Positions 37,401-47,929 of a stretch of DNA of 64,000 nt are shown here, piece after piece. Location: assembly GCF_000346465.2 (NCBI RefSeq), contig NC_034015.1, forward strand, positions 21,204,462 to 21,268,461. Reading direction: 5' to 3'. Source of the stretch: Prunus persica (taxonomy: Eukaryota > Streptophyta > Magnoliopsida > Rosales > Rosaceae). The notes under the pieces were generated by a model that was not told the origin of the DNA, did not search any database, and worked only from the letters and a program-made list of their open reading frames with translations. Every line of letters starts with the position of its first letter. The stretch's first letter is position 1. The position numbers and the translations under genes are program-made.

Positions 37401-38335
37401 TAATCACTGGAGTCAACACTGAAATGATCGACTCTTTTGTTGCTGTTCTTGCTAATCGGTTTTCAATTAAGGATCTTGGACAACTGTCTTATTTTTTGGG
37501 TGTGGAGGTGGTCCCCAATCAGCAAGGTATTTTACTATCTCAACGGCGTTATATTTTGGACATTCTCGCTAGAACTCATATGACTGATGCCAAACCAGTG
37601 CTCACTCCCATTCCCACTAGCCCACCATTGCTAAAGTCAGGCACTGCTTTGCCTGATCCCACCGAATACAGAACAGTTGTTGGCAGCCTTCAATATCTCT
37701 TGATTACAAGACCAGACCTTGCATTTGCGGTTAACAAGCTCTCCCAGTACATGCACACTCCAACCACCGACCATTGGAACTTTGTTAAACGTCTCTTACG
37801 TTATCTCTGTGGCACCATTAATGAAGGCCTCCAAATACATCGTCAGTCCCCATTGAATCTCCATGCATATTCAGACGCAGACTGGGCAGGCGACAAGAAT
37901 GATTTTTCATCCACCAGTGCTTATGTCATTTATCTTGGGCGTAATCCCGTCTCCTGGAGTTCGAAAAAGCAGCAAACTGTTGCAAGGTCTTCCACTGAAG
38001 CTGAGTACAGGTCAGTAGCTAATGCAGCTGCCGAGCTCAACTGGCTTTGCTATCTCCTCACTGATCTTCGTGTTCGACTACCTTGCTGTCCAGTTACATA
38101 TTGCGACAATGTTGGCGCTACTCAACTCTGTTCCAATCCCGTGTTTCACTCCAGAATGAAACATGTTGCTGTCGACTTTCACTTCATCAGGGACCAGGTG
38201 CAGAATGGTGTCCTTCGAGTTGCTCATGTATCCTCAGCAGATCAACTCGCTGATGCCCTTACCAAGCCTCTGCACCGTGTTCGTTTTCTGGATCTCAAAT
38301 CCAAGATTGGACTCCTGTCTCGAGCTCCATCTTGA
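34461..38335 (+). CDS. copia pol: protease, integrase, reverse transcriptase, RNase H
   Basis: One open frame apart from a run of N at 35802-36698. Domains in order: aspartic protease (WLLDSGASHHVTSD, about 34578), GAG-pre-integrase (DWHHRLGHP, 34969), integrase core with FSDVW, YSDNGGEY and the Glu in ERRHLHIVE (35155-35480), copia GKT/GYS-like C-terminal region (LGYS, 35727), then after the gap the reverse transcriptase (GCKWVFRIK, FKARLVAKG, QLDVNNAFLQG, YVDD at about 37386) and RNase H (DADWAGD, STEAEYR, CDNVGA). TGA at 38333. No stop is visible in the sequenced parts, in agreement with a young element. Confidence 0.92.
35802..36698. other. assembly gap, 897 N, between integrase and reverse transcriptase
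   Basis: A run of N in the variable linker and start of the reverse transcriptase region. The flanking frame stays the same because 897 is divisible by three. Confidence 0.99.
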
Positions 38336-38340
38336 GGGGG
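38334..38340 (+). other. polypurine tract
   Basis: GAGGGGG overlaps the pol stop and lies two bases before the right LTR, the expected plus-strand primer. Confidence 0.85.
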
Positions 38341-38342
38341 CA

Positions 38343-38574
38343 TATCAGAGGATTGTAACAACTTGTATCAGCTCGTTAGTTTATTTTTGAATTCACTGTA
38401 CAGATAATCTTAGCCCGTTAGTTTCTCTAGTTTGAATAGTTGTTCCTTAGAGTTAGGAGATAGTTTCGAAGTGCTTTATCTGTTAGGATTTCAAACAAGT
38501 GTTTGTTATTCCTATGTGTATTTAATAGCTGCAAAGTGTATATGAAAGTTAGAGTTGATTTCCTCAATCTTATA
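38343..38574 (+). repeat. 3' LTR of the copia element
   Basis: I find no difference from the 5' LTR by eye over 232 bases. Followed by the target duplication GCAAT. Confidence 0.93.
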
Positions 38575-38762
38575 GCAATCACCCTTGTGCCTTTGCATAA
38601 GCATATAGCTTCAAAGAGCGTATCGGGGACTGGAATTGGTACCTATGAAATGATATATATTATGTTCAGCTGCTCATCATTGGGAAAGTATGAGGTTTAA
38701 ATTATATTGCATGTTTTTCTGGTTCTTAGGCAAACGATTCTAAAGCTTAATTTCAATCCAAG

Positions 38763-39535
38763 TCTTGCTTCTCAATCTTTGAATAAGAGGGATGAAAGAG
38801 AAGCGGGTACAAGGAAGAGGGTTTTCAGCGTGAGCAATTTCAGAGGGGTTATTTTTCCCTATTTGTATGGAGTTATGGTCGTCCCAAGGCGATCATCAAG
38901 TTAGGTAGCATCTTGGGGTTTTTGCAGAAAATTTGTTGGTTTTTGTTTTTACGTTTGTTGAAGTTCCCTTTTGGTTGTTGTTCTTATAATAATGCACTGT
39001 CCCAATTGTTTGATCATTTTGGAGAGTTTGTTTGTTTATTTATTTTTAATTCAGTAAAGTTGCGTTCTATAGAAACAGATTGTTGATTACATTGGGAGAA
39101 GGGATTGTGTGGCTTTTAATATCTATGTTTTTCCTAAAATTGGGTTTCTACGTGCAAGATTGTTAAGGTTGAGTATTAATTTAAAACGACCCCTAAGAAT
39201 TGAGTATTAGAGAGAACTTTACAGAGATGTCCTACATAAGAATGTCCAGGAATAGTCAAAGAGAATTCATCAATTTATTAGTTTATCTTATCTTCTTTTC
39301 TTTAAGTGTATTATTGGATGAGCGATGACGTAATTATCATTAGTAGGCTTGAAAGGGCTAAATTAAATTTTTGAATAATAAAATAACAACTCACCTAGGT
39401 TATAGCCCCAATTAGTCCCTTCTTGGGACCGTCCTTTCCTAAATGTGGGAGGAGGATTAGTCCAATCCCAAGTTCGGCTCTTCATTAGTGGTCCATTGTA
39501 AGTCTTTTCTTTCGTATGAAAAAAGCAAACAAATA
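38763..39535. other. sequence unique to copy T3
   Basis: T3 stops matching T2 at 38763 and resumes only after the 100-N gap. The interval contains no recognisable gene. A block near 39396-39482 (TAGCCCCAATTAGTCCCTTC) may be a transposon remnant. Confidence 0.4.
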
Positions 39536-39635
39536 NNNNNNNNNNNNNNNNNNNNNNNNNNNNNNNNNNNNNNNNNNNNNNNNNNNNNNNNNNNNNNNNN
39601 NNNNNNNNNNNNNNNNNNNNNNNNNNNNNNNNNNN
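39536..39635. other. assembly gap, 100 N
   Basis: Exactly 100 Ns, a usual placeholder for a gap of unknown size. It falls where T3 should contain an exon present in T2. Confidence 0.99.
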
Positions 39636-40381
39636 AATTCAATAAGACAGAATCTGAAACAACTTCAAAATTGCAGATACCCAAGAACTTGGAACTGACC
39701 TGCTCATCTTGCAATGAAACCATCTGCAACAAAGGAGATGTGCGCTTTAGAGTTTTCTTTTAGTTCATATTAGTGCATAATCTCTAAACTTGGTCTATAT
39801 ATACACTCACCGCCACGTTTGGACACCAATTCCAACTGCTTTTCTGCTTCCTAAAAGTCATGTGAAACCTCAGATTCCTTGTAAGTACCTTGGTAACAAC
39901 CCTACTCATTGATAACCCAGGGGATCCGGATAGTTGTGTGAAAATCTTACCTTCTTCATCATTGTCTCTTTCTTCCATGTTTATATGCGTTTCATTAAAG
40001 CTTTTGTTGTTGTACCAGCCAGAACTCAGAAGAATATCTAATAAGATTATTGGGAGTGTATATTCTGTAGACACTACAGAAATTTTTTTTTAGTTGGATA
40101 ATGGTTGGTTATTCTATAAAATTCTCCCACATTTTTCCAAATAACTCGAGAAATAGTGACTTTCAGAAGGAACAAAGAAAGTTGATAAACAATCCAGTAG
40201 AAGCTTTGAAATTATACCAAAATAGTTCAAATGTTTGGGATTGATAGCATTTTTATGCCAAGTTTTGAAGTTTTTAGAGGACAATTAAGGGCAATATATG
40301 TAAAGATTTGATGTGCTTTTCTTCTAGTTGTGTTCATATTCCATTTTATCAGTTCAGTTCTCAAAGTAAAAAACTAGTTAT

Positions 40382-41120
40382 TGACCAAATTATTGTCAAG
40401 TCATTTTGTTGGCTTGAGTTCATACTATTTGACTATGTAGGATCTAGCTGCATGGATTCCATTAGTTTCAGTCTTAGAACTAAAGGTCTGACTGAAATGA
40501 GATCTAATTCATCATTTGGCATAACAAATCAAAAATAAACAGTGACAGAATAATTCAACTTACAGAGTAATCAAGAAGCTCAAAGTTCAAATAATTCAAT
40601 TTCAGAGTAATCAAGAAGCTCAGTTCGAAATATACATAGAATAATTCAATTTCAGAGTAATCAAGAAACTCAGTTCGAAATATTCAAGAAGCTCAGTTCG
40701 AAATATACATAGAATAATTCAACTTACAGTGTAATTATTAAGAAGCTCAAAGTTCGAAGCTCAAGGTTGATGAGATAGATTCTTGCTTTTTGGGATCTGA
40801 AAAGTTCGTCGATGAGACAGGTGACAGGTGAGATCTGAATTGGAGATCAGAATTGGAGGGAAATCAGAGAAAATGTAGTATGCACTGTATGGGTGGGTAA
40901 AAATCCAGTTCAACTCGACCCGACCCAATCACAAATGGATTTACTATTTGGAAATCAGAATGTTCTCTTGGAAAGATTATATATATGTTTTGATTTTCCA
41001 AAACTACTAAAACCTGAACCCAATGGGAACTGTAGCAATTGCCTCGTAAAAATAGAGCATATCTAGATAGGTAAGTTGGGGAGCTTAGGCGTAAGTCAAT
41101 AGTCGCATCGTTAATGAAGT
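40382..41120 (+). repeat. third forward copy of the 1.35-kb family
   Basis: Begins TTGACCAAATTATTGTCAAG, as at 22584, directly after the T3/T2 shared sequence ends at AAAAACTAGTTA. It contains the inner minisatellite, the GACCCGACCCAATC block and ends with GTAAGTCAATAGTCGCATCG, the reverse of the array unit edge. Confidence 0.85.
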
Positions 41121-42170
41121 TTTTTTTCCTCTCTTTTTTGAAAGGTTTTAATGGGTAATTTTAAGAGTACATAATTTATTATTATTATTATTTTTTGTAG
41201 TGAAGAAATTTACTAGCAATATGTATGCAACCTTGATTTCTGTTTGTATGTGCTTTCGTGAAGCTCAATTTGGTGTGTTTTACTTGTATGCACTTCACCC
41301 TTATCTTAATTTGTTCGTATTTTCCCTTTTAAACAGACCAGTGGACAATTTCAAGTGCGGAAGTACCATGTCAATGTAATGAACTAAATAATAGCCCAAT
41401 ACAAATGGGCGTTGTCGGCAAAAACTACATAATTTTTAACCAAAGAGGGTTTACTCTTCCTAGTGAAATGCAGTCATGAGCAGCGATGGAGGCTTCCCCG
41501 AGTCCAATACCCCAACATGGTATAATCGAATCGAAGGCCCTGTCCATAAAGCCTACAAAACTGGCTCCATCACGGGGTTATGGCTCATACCATGATTTGT
41601 GGATTTTATTTTATTTTATTTTTTTGCCAAAGATTTTTCTCATTTGTTTATAGCATATGATTTGGATCATGATTTTTCTATTTAGTTGTTAAATTTACAT
41701 TGTATATATAATGTTTCAAGATTTTTTCAATTTAGGGCCCACTGATCACCATTTTAATTTTAGTTTTTAGTGTTTATTTTTTGTGCTTAAGAGTATAGAG
41801 GAAAATGAGTGAGAATAAAAGTGAGATTGAGAAATCGATTAATTTTCTTTTTTCTTACCCTTATAAATTTTGCCATGTGTGAACTTAATGGCCTAAACGA
41901 ACAATTTGACCTTATCAATTCATCTAAATTTAAGTTCCTAAATTTCAGTTCACTTGGTAGAAATGGTCCCTTAGAAAATGATGCCTTTCCCAATAGATAT
42001 ATACCAATCAAGGAGGCTAGCTTCTTCAATATACAACTTTCATGATTTAATGCATACAAATGAGAGAAGGAATAACGGATTGTATATGTACTCAATCAAG
42101 ATCCGATTCTTTAAATCATTCTCACTACATGCTGATCAGTAAATGCAGCAATTGTTGCAACTAAAACAAA
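41121..42170. other. unassigned AT-rich spacer
   Basis: No gene recognised. At about 41440-41600 a GC-richer block (GTCATGAGCAGCGATGG, CCCAACATGGTATAATCG) stands out, but I cannot assign it. Confidence 0.35.
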
Positions 42171-42534
42171 ATAAGCAGCTGCAGCATAGAGTAAACTTGG
42201 AACAAATGGTTTTTTTTTTTTTCCCTTCTTTTTTCTGGTATATATAGAATATATGAGTGGCTATAAGCTTAATGAAAGTTGAATAATTTTTGACATCTCA
42301 ACTTAAATTAGATTGTTGCTACTACTTTCATATGGGACTGGGAAACGGTTGAGAAGGTCAACTGACATGGAGGATGAGAATAGCATTGCAAAGGTGGATG
42401 TAGCACTTGCTACCTGCTAAAGATAAGAAATCATCAATCTCGCTTCCAGCTTATTTTGGTTGCAGATGTGATTTTCTCTTCCTGATATTTTCGGTTATGA
42501 TACCCGAAAATGTATGTTATGGATGATAGGCTAT

Positions 42535-44221
42535 CAGCCACCATACCAAGTACCAACTACTATCCCACAGCTGCAGTAAAGAGAAATCTGATGCAACTTC
42601 CAGTTTGTGATTTCCTTCCCTTTGGATGCAATCACCCTTGTGCCTTTGCATAAGCATATAGCTTCAAAGAGCGTATCAGGGACCGCAATTGGTACCTATG
42701 AAATGATATATATTATGTTCAGCTGGTCATCATTGGGAAAATATGAGGTTTAAATTATATTGCATGTTTTTCTAGTTCTTAGGCAAACGATTCTAAAGCT
42801 TAATTTCAATCCAAGTGCACCCATAATCAGCTTATAGTCCTCCCGACAGCTTTATAATTTCATTTCATGGTTCTTAGGGCATGCATTTGAGTTATCATGC
42901 TTTTGTTGTGATGTGTGACCATATATAGCAAACCTAACAGATCGAACCTGACTACATTGCTAGTGATGTCTGCATAAAGATTCAGATAGATTCATTCAGT
43001 AACAAAATTCAAAGCAAGAGTGCGTCCCCTGAAAATGCAGAGGAATTAGAAAGATCGAACTTGACTACATTTCTAGTGATGATCTTATCTTTTGAAAAGC
43101 TTATTTAGTTATACAGAACTACATAGTAAAATAACTTACCTTACCTTAACAATGTGAACAATAAGAAAAGCCACCGAGACATACACAAACATCGATAACT
43201 CCTTCCAGTAAATGTTGTGTGATATAGGTACCTGGACAGAGTTGTTCACAAATTCAATAAGACAGAATCTGAAACAACTTCAAAATTGCAGATACCCAAG
43301 AACTTGGAACTGACCTGCTCATCTTGCAATGAAACCATCTGCAACAAAGGAGATGTGCGCTTTAGAGTTTTCTTTTAGTTCATATTAGTGCATAATCTCT
43401 AAACTTGGTCTATATATACACTCACCGCCACGTTTGGACACCAATTCCAACTGCTTTTCTGCTTCCTAAAAGTCATGTGAAACCTCAGATTCCTTGTAAG
43501 TACCTTGGTAACAACCCTACTCATTGATAACCCAGGGGATCCGGATAGTTGTGTGAAAATCTTACCTTCTTCATCATTGTCTCTTTCTTCCATGTTTATA
43601 TGCGTTTCATTAAAGCTTTTGTTGTTGTACCAGCCAGAACTCAGAAGAATATCTAATAAGATTATTGGGAGTGTATATTCTGTAGACACTACAGAAATTT
43701 TTTTTTAGTTGGATAATGGTTGGTTATTCTATAAAATTCTCCCACATTTTTCCAAATAACTCAAGAAATAGTGACTTTCAGAAGGAACAAAGAAAGTTGA
43801 TAAACAATCCAGTAGAAGCTTTGAAATTATAACAAAATAGTTCAAATGTTTGGTATTGATAGCATTTTTATGCCAAGCTTCGAAGTTTTTAGAGGACGAT
43901 TAAGCGCAATATATGTAAAGATTTGATGTGCTTTTCGTTTAGTTGTGTTCATATTCCATTTCATCAGTTCAGTTCTCAAAGTAAAAAACTAGTTAGGAAA
44001 TTGTGGTCAAAATGTTGTTACCTAAGAAGAGAATAATAAGTACAACGGTGACCATCCAGTCAGTGAACATGACTTTGAAGGCAACTCCTGTGCTGATGCC
44101 CAGCATGAGCATTGGCTGAAAGAGAAATGCCAGATCATAATCTATAAGGGCATGTCCAGTGTTGTGTGCGTAAGTCTCAAATTGAAGTATACAGTTGAAA
44201 CTGAAGCACCCATTATCATAC
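42535..44221 (-). pseudogene. TauE/SafE-family transporter pseudogene, copy T2
   Basis: Six exon remnants: 44221-44022 (STVYFNLRLTHTTLDMP, then a one-base deletion before DYDLAFLFQPMLMLGIS), about 43640-43566 (KALMKRI, stop, TWKKETMMKK), 43465-43426 (EAEKQLELVSKRG), 43338-43315 (shortened against T1), 43231-43145 (VPISHNIYWKELSMF) and 42695 to about 42535 (VPIAVPDTLFEAICLCKGTR, ending in a stop where the glycine-rich TauE motif should follow). Family members have two TauE domains and about ten membrane helices; the N-terminal and last exons are missing. Breaks in several exons make this a clear pseudogene. Confidence 0.82.
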
Positions 44222-44489
44222 CTGCATGACCAATAGGATGGCATATAGTTCTTTAATTCTGTCTAAACTGAATACATTAAGATCAAATTAACAAGTTAAA
44301 AGAAAAGATTAATAAGAAAGGTGATTACTAACACTTGGAAATGGCAGTGGAAGACTTGGGATCAAAACCAATGATCAGGGAATTTTGAATCCAAACCTCT
44401 TCAGTGATTTTTCCTTGCCAAGGATTCTTGACAAGATTTTCTGACTGACAAATAGAATAGAGTGAATTTTGTCTTGCGTTGAACTATAC

Positions 44490-45325
44490 CTGAGGAGGAA
44501 TTCCCAATTCAAGGAAAAAGGGTCCCAAGATGAAACCGCCTCCCAGCCCAAGTAGGCTACCCACCATACCAGCTACAATCCCACTGCTGCAGTAAGGTAA
44601 AATCTGATGCAACTTCCAGTTTGTGATTTCCTTTCCTTTGAATGCAGTCACCCAGGTGCCTTTGCATAAGAATTTGGCTTCAAAGAGCATAACGGAGACT
44701 GCAATTGGTACCTACGAAATGATAATATTTATGTTCAACTGGAAATCATTCTTTTTATGCATGCTTGAGTGTATATAGTTATGTGTTTCTATAGTGTCCG
44801 TTAAAGAAATCTTACTACTCTGGTTGTTAACCTTACTGCATGGAGTTCAGGACCCAATAATTCAGTAAGAAAAGTTAAAATCATGGTGCTTTGGAAGCAA
44901 ATGCAGAGGTATTAGAAAGATGGAACTTGATTGCGTTGTTAGTGATGATCAAATCTTTTGGAGAGCATTTTAAGGTCCGGTATGCGAATAGATGAGTTCC
45001 TAGAAAAGCTTCTTTAGTTGTATAGAACTACAGAGTAAAATAACTTACCTTAACAATCTGAAAAATAAGAAAAGCCACCCAGACATACACAAGGATCAAT
45101 AACTCCTTCCAGTAAACGTTGTCGTCGTTGTGTGATATAGGCACCTGGATAGAGTTGTTCATCATATCAATAAAACAAAACTGAAACCACTTAAAAATTG
45201 CAGATAACAAGGAAGTTGCAAAAGAATACAGGCTTAGAATGTTCTGATATTCTTGGCACTTACCTGCTCATCTGGCAATGAAACTGGACCACTAGGTAGC
45301 AGTTTATAGTCTTCTCCAGAACCAT
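44490..45325 (-). pseudogene. TauE/SafE-family transporter fragment, copy T1 (middle part)
   Basis: Three exons without stops: 45325-45264 (GEDYKLLPSGPVSLPDEQ), 45144-45049 (VYWKELLILVYVWVAFL) and 44711-44490 (VPIAVSVMLFEA ... VGSLLGLGGGFILGP, the second TauE glycine motif). They are better preserved than in T2. The 5' half, one small middle exon and the C-terminal exons are absent; sequence downstream is T2, which starts again with an earlier exon. So the exon order is middle-then-early, showing two broken tandem copies rather than one gene. Confidence 0.78.
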
Positions 45326-45507
45326 CTGCAACTAAGGAGATGCGCACTTTAGAGTTTTCTTTTAGTTGATATTAGTGTACTCTAAACTTGGTCTATATAT
45401 AAGAATGTTTGCTCTTGAAGACCCAGTTGAGCCAGTGCTTTCCTTTGGCAGAGAGACTAGCCTTTTTCAACTCTTTAAGCTCTGTTCTGATCTGGGTTTT
45501 TGCTAAA

Positions 45508-45663
45508 ATGGAGGTGGTTCTTGTTGGGTTGCTCAGAACAGCTTGGATTGCAGCGATACTGCCTATACTCATAGCTTCTGTACCTTCTTCTAGGTTGAGC
45601 TCATTTCATGGAGCTGTTTTGGAATTTCCCAAGAGAGGGAAGATCATGAAATCTTCTTCTCAG
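45508..45663 (+). pseudogene. orphan first exon of a polyprenol reductase (SRD5A3-like)
   Basis: The ATG at 45508 opens 52 codons, MEVVLVGLLRTAWIAAILPI ... KIMKSSSQ, closed by a GTTAGT donor. This matches the start of plant polyprenol reductase, an ER membrane enzyme that makes dolichol for N-glycosylation; one hydrophobic segment is visible. No later exon follows: 40 bases on, the palindromic repeats and the RPOT remnant begin. On its 5' side TauE intron sequence ends at about 45400 (TCTATATATA). It is therefore a captured fragment, though its own leader and ATG are intact. Confidence 0.72.
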
Positions 45664-45701
45664 GTTAGTGACTGATTGTGATTGGTTTTTTCGGCTTAGT
45701 C

Positions 45702-46045
45702 TCGCGGCTATACTATTTATTTTATATAAAAAATTAGAAAAACCGAGTATAGCCGCGCGGCGATACTATTTCTTTTAAATAAAAATTAAAAAGGGGAGCT
45801 ATACTATTTCTTTAAAAAAAAAATTTGAAAGCCGAGCGGCTATATTATATCTTTTTCGGAAAATTAAAAACAGAGTATAGCCGCCCGGCTATACTATTTC
45901 TGTTAAAAAAAAATAGAAAAACGGTACTATTTCTCAAAAAAAAATTTGTCAAACCGAGTAAGTATAGCCGCACGGCTATAATATTTCTTTTTAAATAAAA
46001 TTAAAAAGCCTGAGTTTAACCGCGCGGCTATACCTTTTATACATG
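45702..46045. repeat. palindromic ~50-bp tandem repeats, copy C
   Basis: Six to seven units with cores such as GTATAGCCGCGCGGCGATAC, GTATAGCCGCCCGGCTATAC and GTATAGCCGCACGGCTATAA, each followed by TATTTCTTTT and A-rich spacer. Best units are 20- to 22-bp near-perfect palindromes. Confidence 0.85.
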
Positions 46046-46538
46046 TATTGATCTGTTTGGGTTAATCAAATTATGCCTTTCCCCTTTAAAAAATCAAATA
46101 TATTAGAAAAGAAACAATACATGATTTTTGCACCATTTAGATGATCTCCACAAAATTAGCTCCAACGGCCTTGCCGCCTTCTGTCTGCCTCTCTTGCCTC
46201 CCAAAAAATTGTTCCACATTAGAGAACTTCTAAACATCTTTGAAATTCAATAGAAGCGTCTCCTTTACTGTACATGGGTCGCTTCTAAATAGAGCCAGAT
46301 CATTAACACTGAAGATGATCACCACCCTATCAGAATCACAGACTTGCTAACCATGGGAATCAAATTTGTCCTTTCACTGTTCACGAAAGGAACCTTCTAG
46401 GCTTCAGTTTCCAGTTCAACTTGCTGCCCCTATCCAAATGAACTCTTAACAAAGCTTCTTGGTCAATTTTGGGGTGCATATGATACAAGTGACAAAGCTT
46501 TCCGCATATGGTTATCATTGCTGCTCATGACTGGAAAT

Positions 46539-47715
46539 TCAGTCGAAAAAGTATGGAGATTCCAGAACCTATTGCAAGTCAAAGTCGCCTCTTTCTGGGA
46601 GTGGAGGAAAAGTCAACGCTGGATATGATGCTTGGAAACTTTCAAGCAACGGGGAAGAGGCATAGCTATCAAGATATCAATGGAAATAAACAAAGAGTTT
46701 AACTCAGGTCTACGTATAAAATGTGTGTAAAGCAACTTTCTAAATGCAAGTTCTCAAACAATTAGAAGCAGTTTGACCATTTCATTATATCATAAAGTAA
46801 AAATTAGGGAGAAGCTGAATACAGTCTTTCAATGCAAAAGTTTTCTACAATGAAGACGCATTCGTAAGTTCTTAAACTTCATCTTGAAACATTGTGAGAA
46901 GACATCAAAACGAACTTAAGTAGCCTTGAGAAATCATTGTGTCAAATACAAGTCATTCCACCCAACTTGCTTTTAAACAAGCCAGAGAAAGATATGAATT
47001 TATGAGGAGACCCAATTTCAGGAAGGGAAACAGGACGTAGTTCACTTACATTTTCAAGTATTGGCCAAATTTTTGCCTAAGTATCTCGTTCATTTGGTCC
47101 ACATCACATGCATGAGTCCAGAAGGAATCATGCACCCCTGCAACCATATTTTAACACATATGTGAGACTTCAAACATACTTCAATATGTAAGTGAGAACT
47201 AAAACCAAAATACTTCAAACATACTTCAAAAGAGACTTTGTTTTGATGAATCTATGCCCTCTAATCCTCTAAGTACAGAGCACTTCAGCAGGGTGTAGGT
47301 TCCAATATCTTCTGACAAAAGTTCAAAAGTTTAGGAAAAATTATCTTCTTCCAATTTTTTTTTGGGTCAGTGTCTTATCCTCATATTTGAAAACCATTAC
47401 ACTGAAATTTTGGTTTTGAGCATGTATTTTACATCAATGACTAACAGAATATTTCAAGCCCAGTACTGAGACAAACCTGCAAAACGTAGGCCAGCGTCCC
47501 TGCAGGCAAGAGCTATCATCATCATCATGTGTGAACCCGTCAAGTGAGTGTACAAAATTTGGAGGAAATGCAGTTCTCTGTTGTCTAACATCTATCTGGA
47601 GTAGGAGAATATATCAAATCTATAGCAATTCATAAAAGATAAGGCAAGAGAAGATTTGTAAACTTACTGAGTTACTCTCCCGTTGCAAAGCTAAAACCTG
47701 AAGTGATGTTCTTAT
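46539..47715 (-). pseudogene. 3' part of a phage-type organellar RNA polymerase (RPOT), copy C
   Basis: Four exons with splice sites: 47715-47668 (IRTSLQVLALQRESN), 47595-47477 ([15 protein letters not shown], then [11 protein letters not shown]), 47137-47050 ([20 protein letters not shown]) and 46665-46539 ([19 protein letters not shown] ... stop ... VLESPYFFD). The second and third hold the motif C/finger region with the catalytic HSLDGSH and THACDVD segments of T7-like polymerases. The last exon has TAG between DLQ and VLE, where copy B reads CAG. All upstream exons, including motif A and the N-terminus, are missing. In an intact gene the product would transcribe mitochondrial or plastid DNA. 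Confidence 0.87.
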
Positions 47716-47929
47716 CTGCAACTCCAGGGGAAGAAAAGTTAATAAATTGTCACTACAATATTAAAAAGTAAGACTGTAGCACCATGTAAGGGGTTGTCTT
47801 CTAGCAATATGGAAATAAACCATGATCCTAAGCTCTAAATAGATGAACTCTAAAACAACCCTATCCACATTAACCTCTGAAAAACAGTCTCCTACTTCCA
47901 ATGAAAATTACTGGTAAAGCAAATTGACA

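Larger units (their letters stand above)
33477..38574 (+). mobile_element. Ty1/copia retrotransposon, RE1-like, with identical LTRs
   Basis: 5,098 bp including two N runs. LTRs of 232 bp (33477-33708 and 38343-38574) look identical throughout, and both ends have the target duplication GCAAT (33472-33476, 38575-38579). The primer-binding site for initiator tRNA-Met directly follows the left LTR, and a purine tract precedes the right one. Internal order gag, protease, integrase, reverse transcriptase, RNase H is that of copia elements. LTR termini are TA...TA instead of TG...CA. Identical LTRs mean recent insertion; intactness cannot be judged across the gaps. Confidence 0.95.
33300..40060 (-). 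pseudogene. TauE/SafE-family transporter pseudogene, copy T3, split by a copia element
   Basis: Minus-strand remnants appear in gene order: about 40027-39953 (ETWKKE-type exon with stops), 39850-39810 (EAEKQLELVSKRG), about 39725-39700, and the exon starting at 38642 (VPIPVPDTLFEAICLCKGTR) that is cut by the retrotransposon at 38575/33476 and continues left as KGKEITNWKLHQIF. It is a near copy of T2: the 96-codon shadow frame at 39784-40074 is identical to 43399-43689. The exon that T2 has at 43231-43145 is missing, around the 100-N gap and the unmatched 38763-39535 block. Intact plant members are multi-pass membrane proteins proposed to export sulfur oxyanions; this copy cannot be functional. 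Confidence 0.75.

Noticed and set aside
39784..40074. 96-codon frame, identical at 43399-43689, as a conserved gene
   Set aside because: It overlaps TauE/SafE pseudo-exons in a different frame; identity reflects the recent duplication.
43993..45325. One working TauE/SafE gene on the minus strand
   Set aside because: Exon order is middle then early, a one-base deletion breaks the early exon, and the terminal exons are missing.
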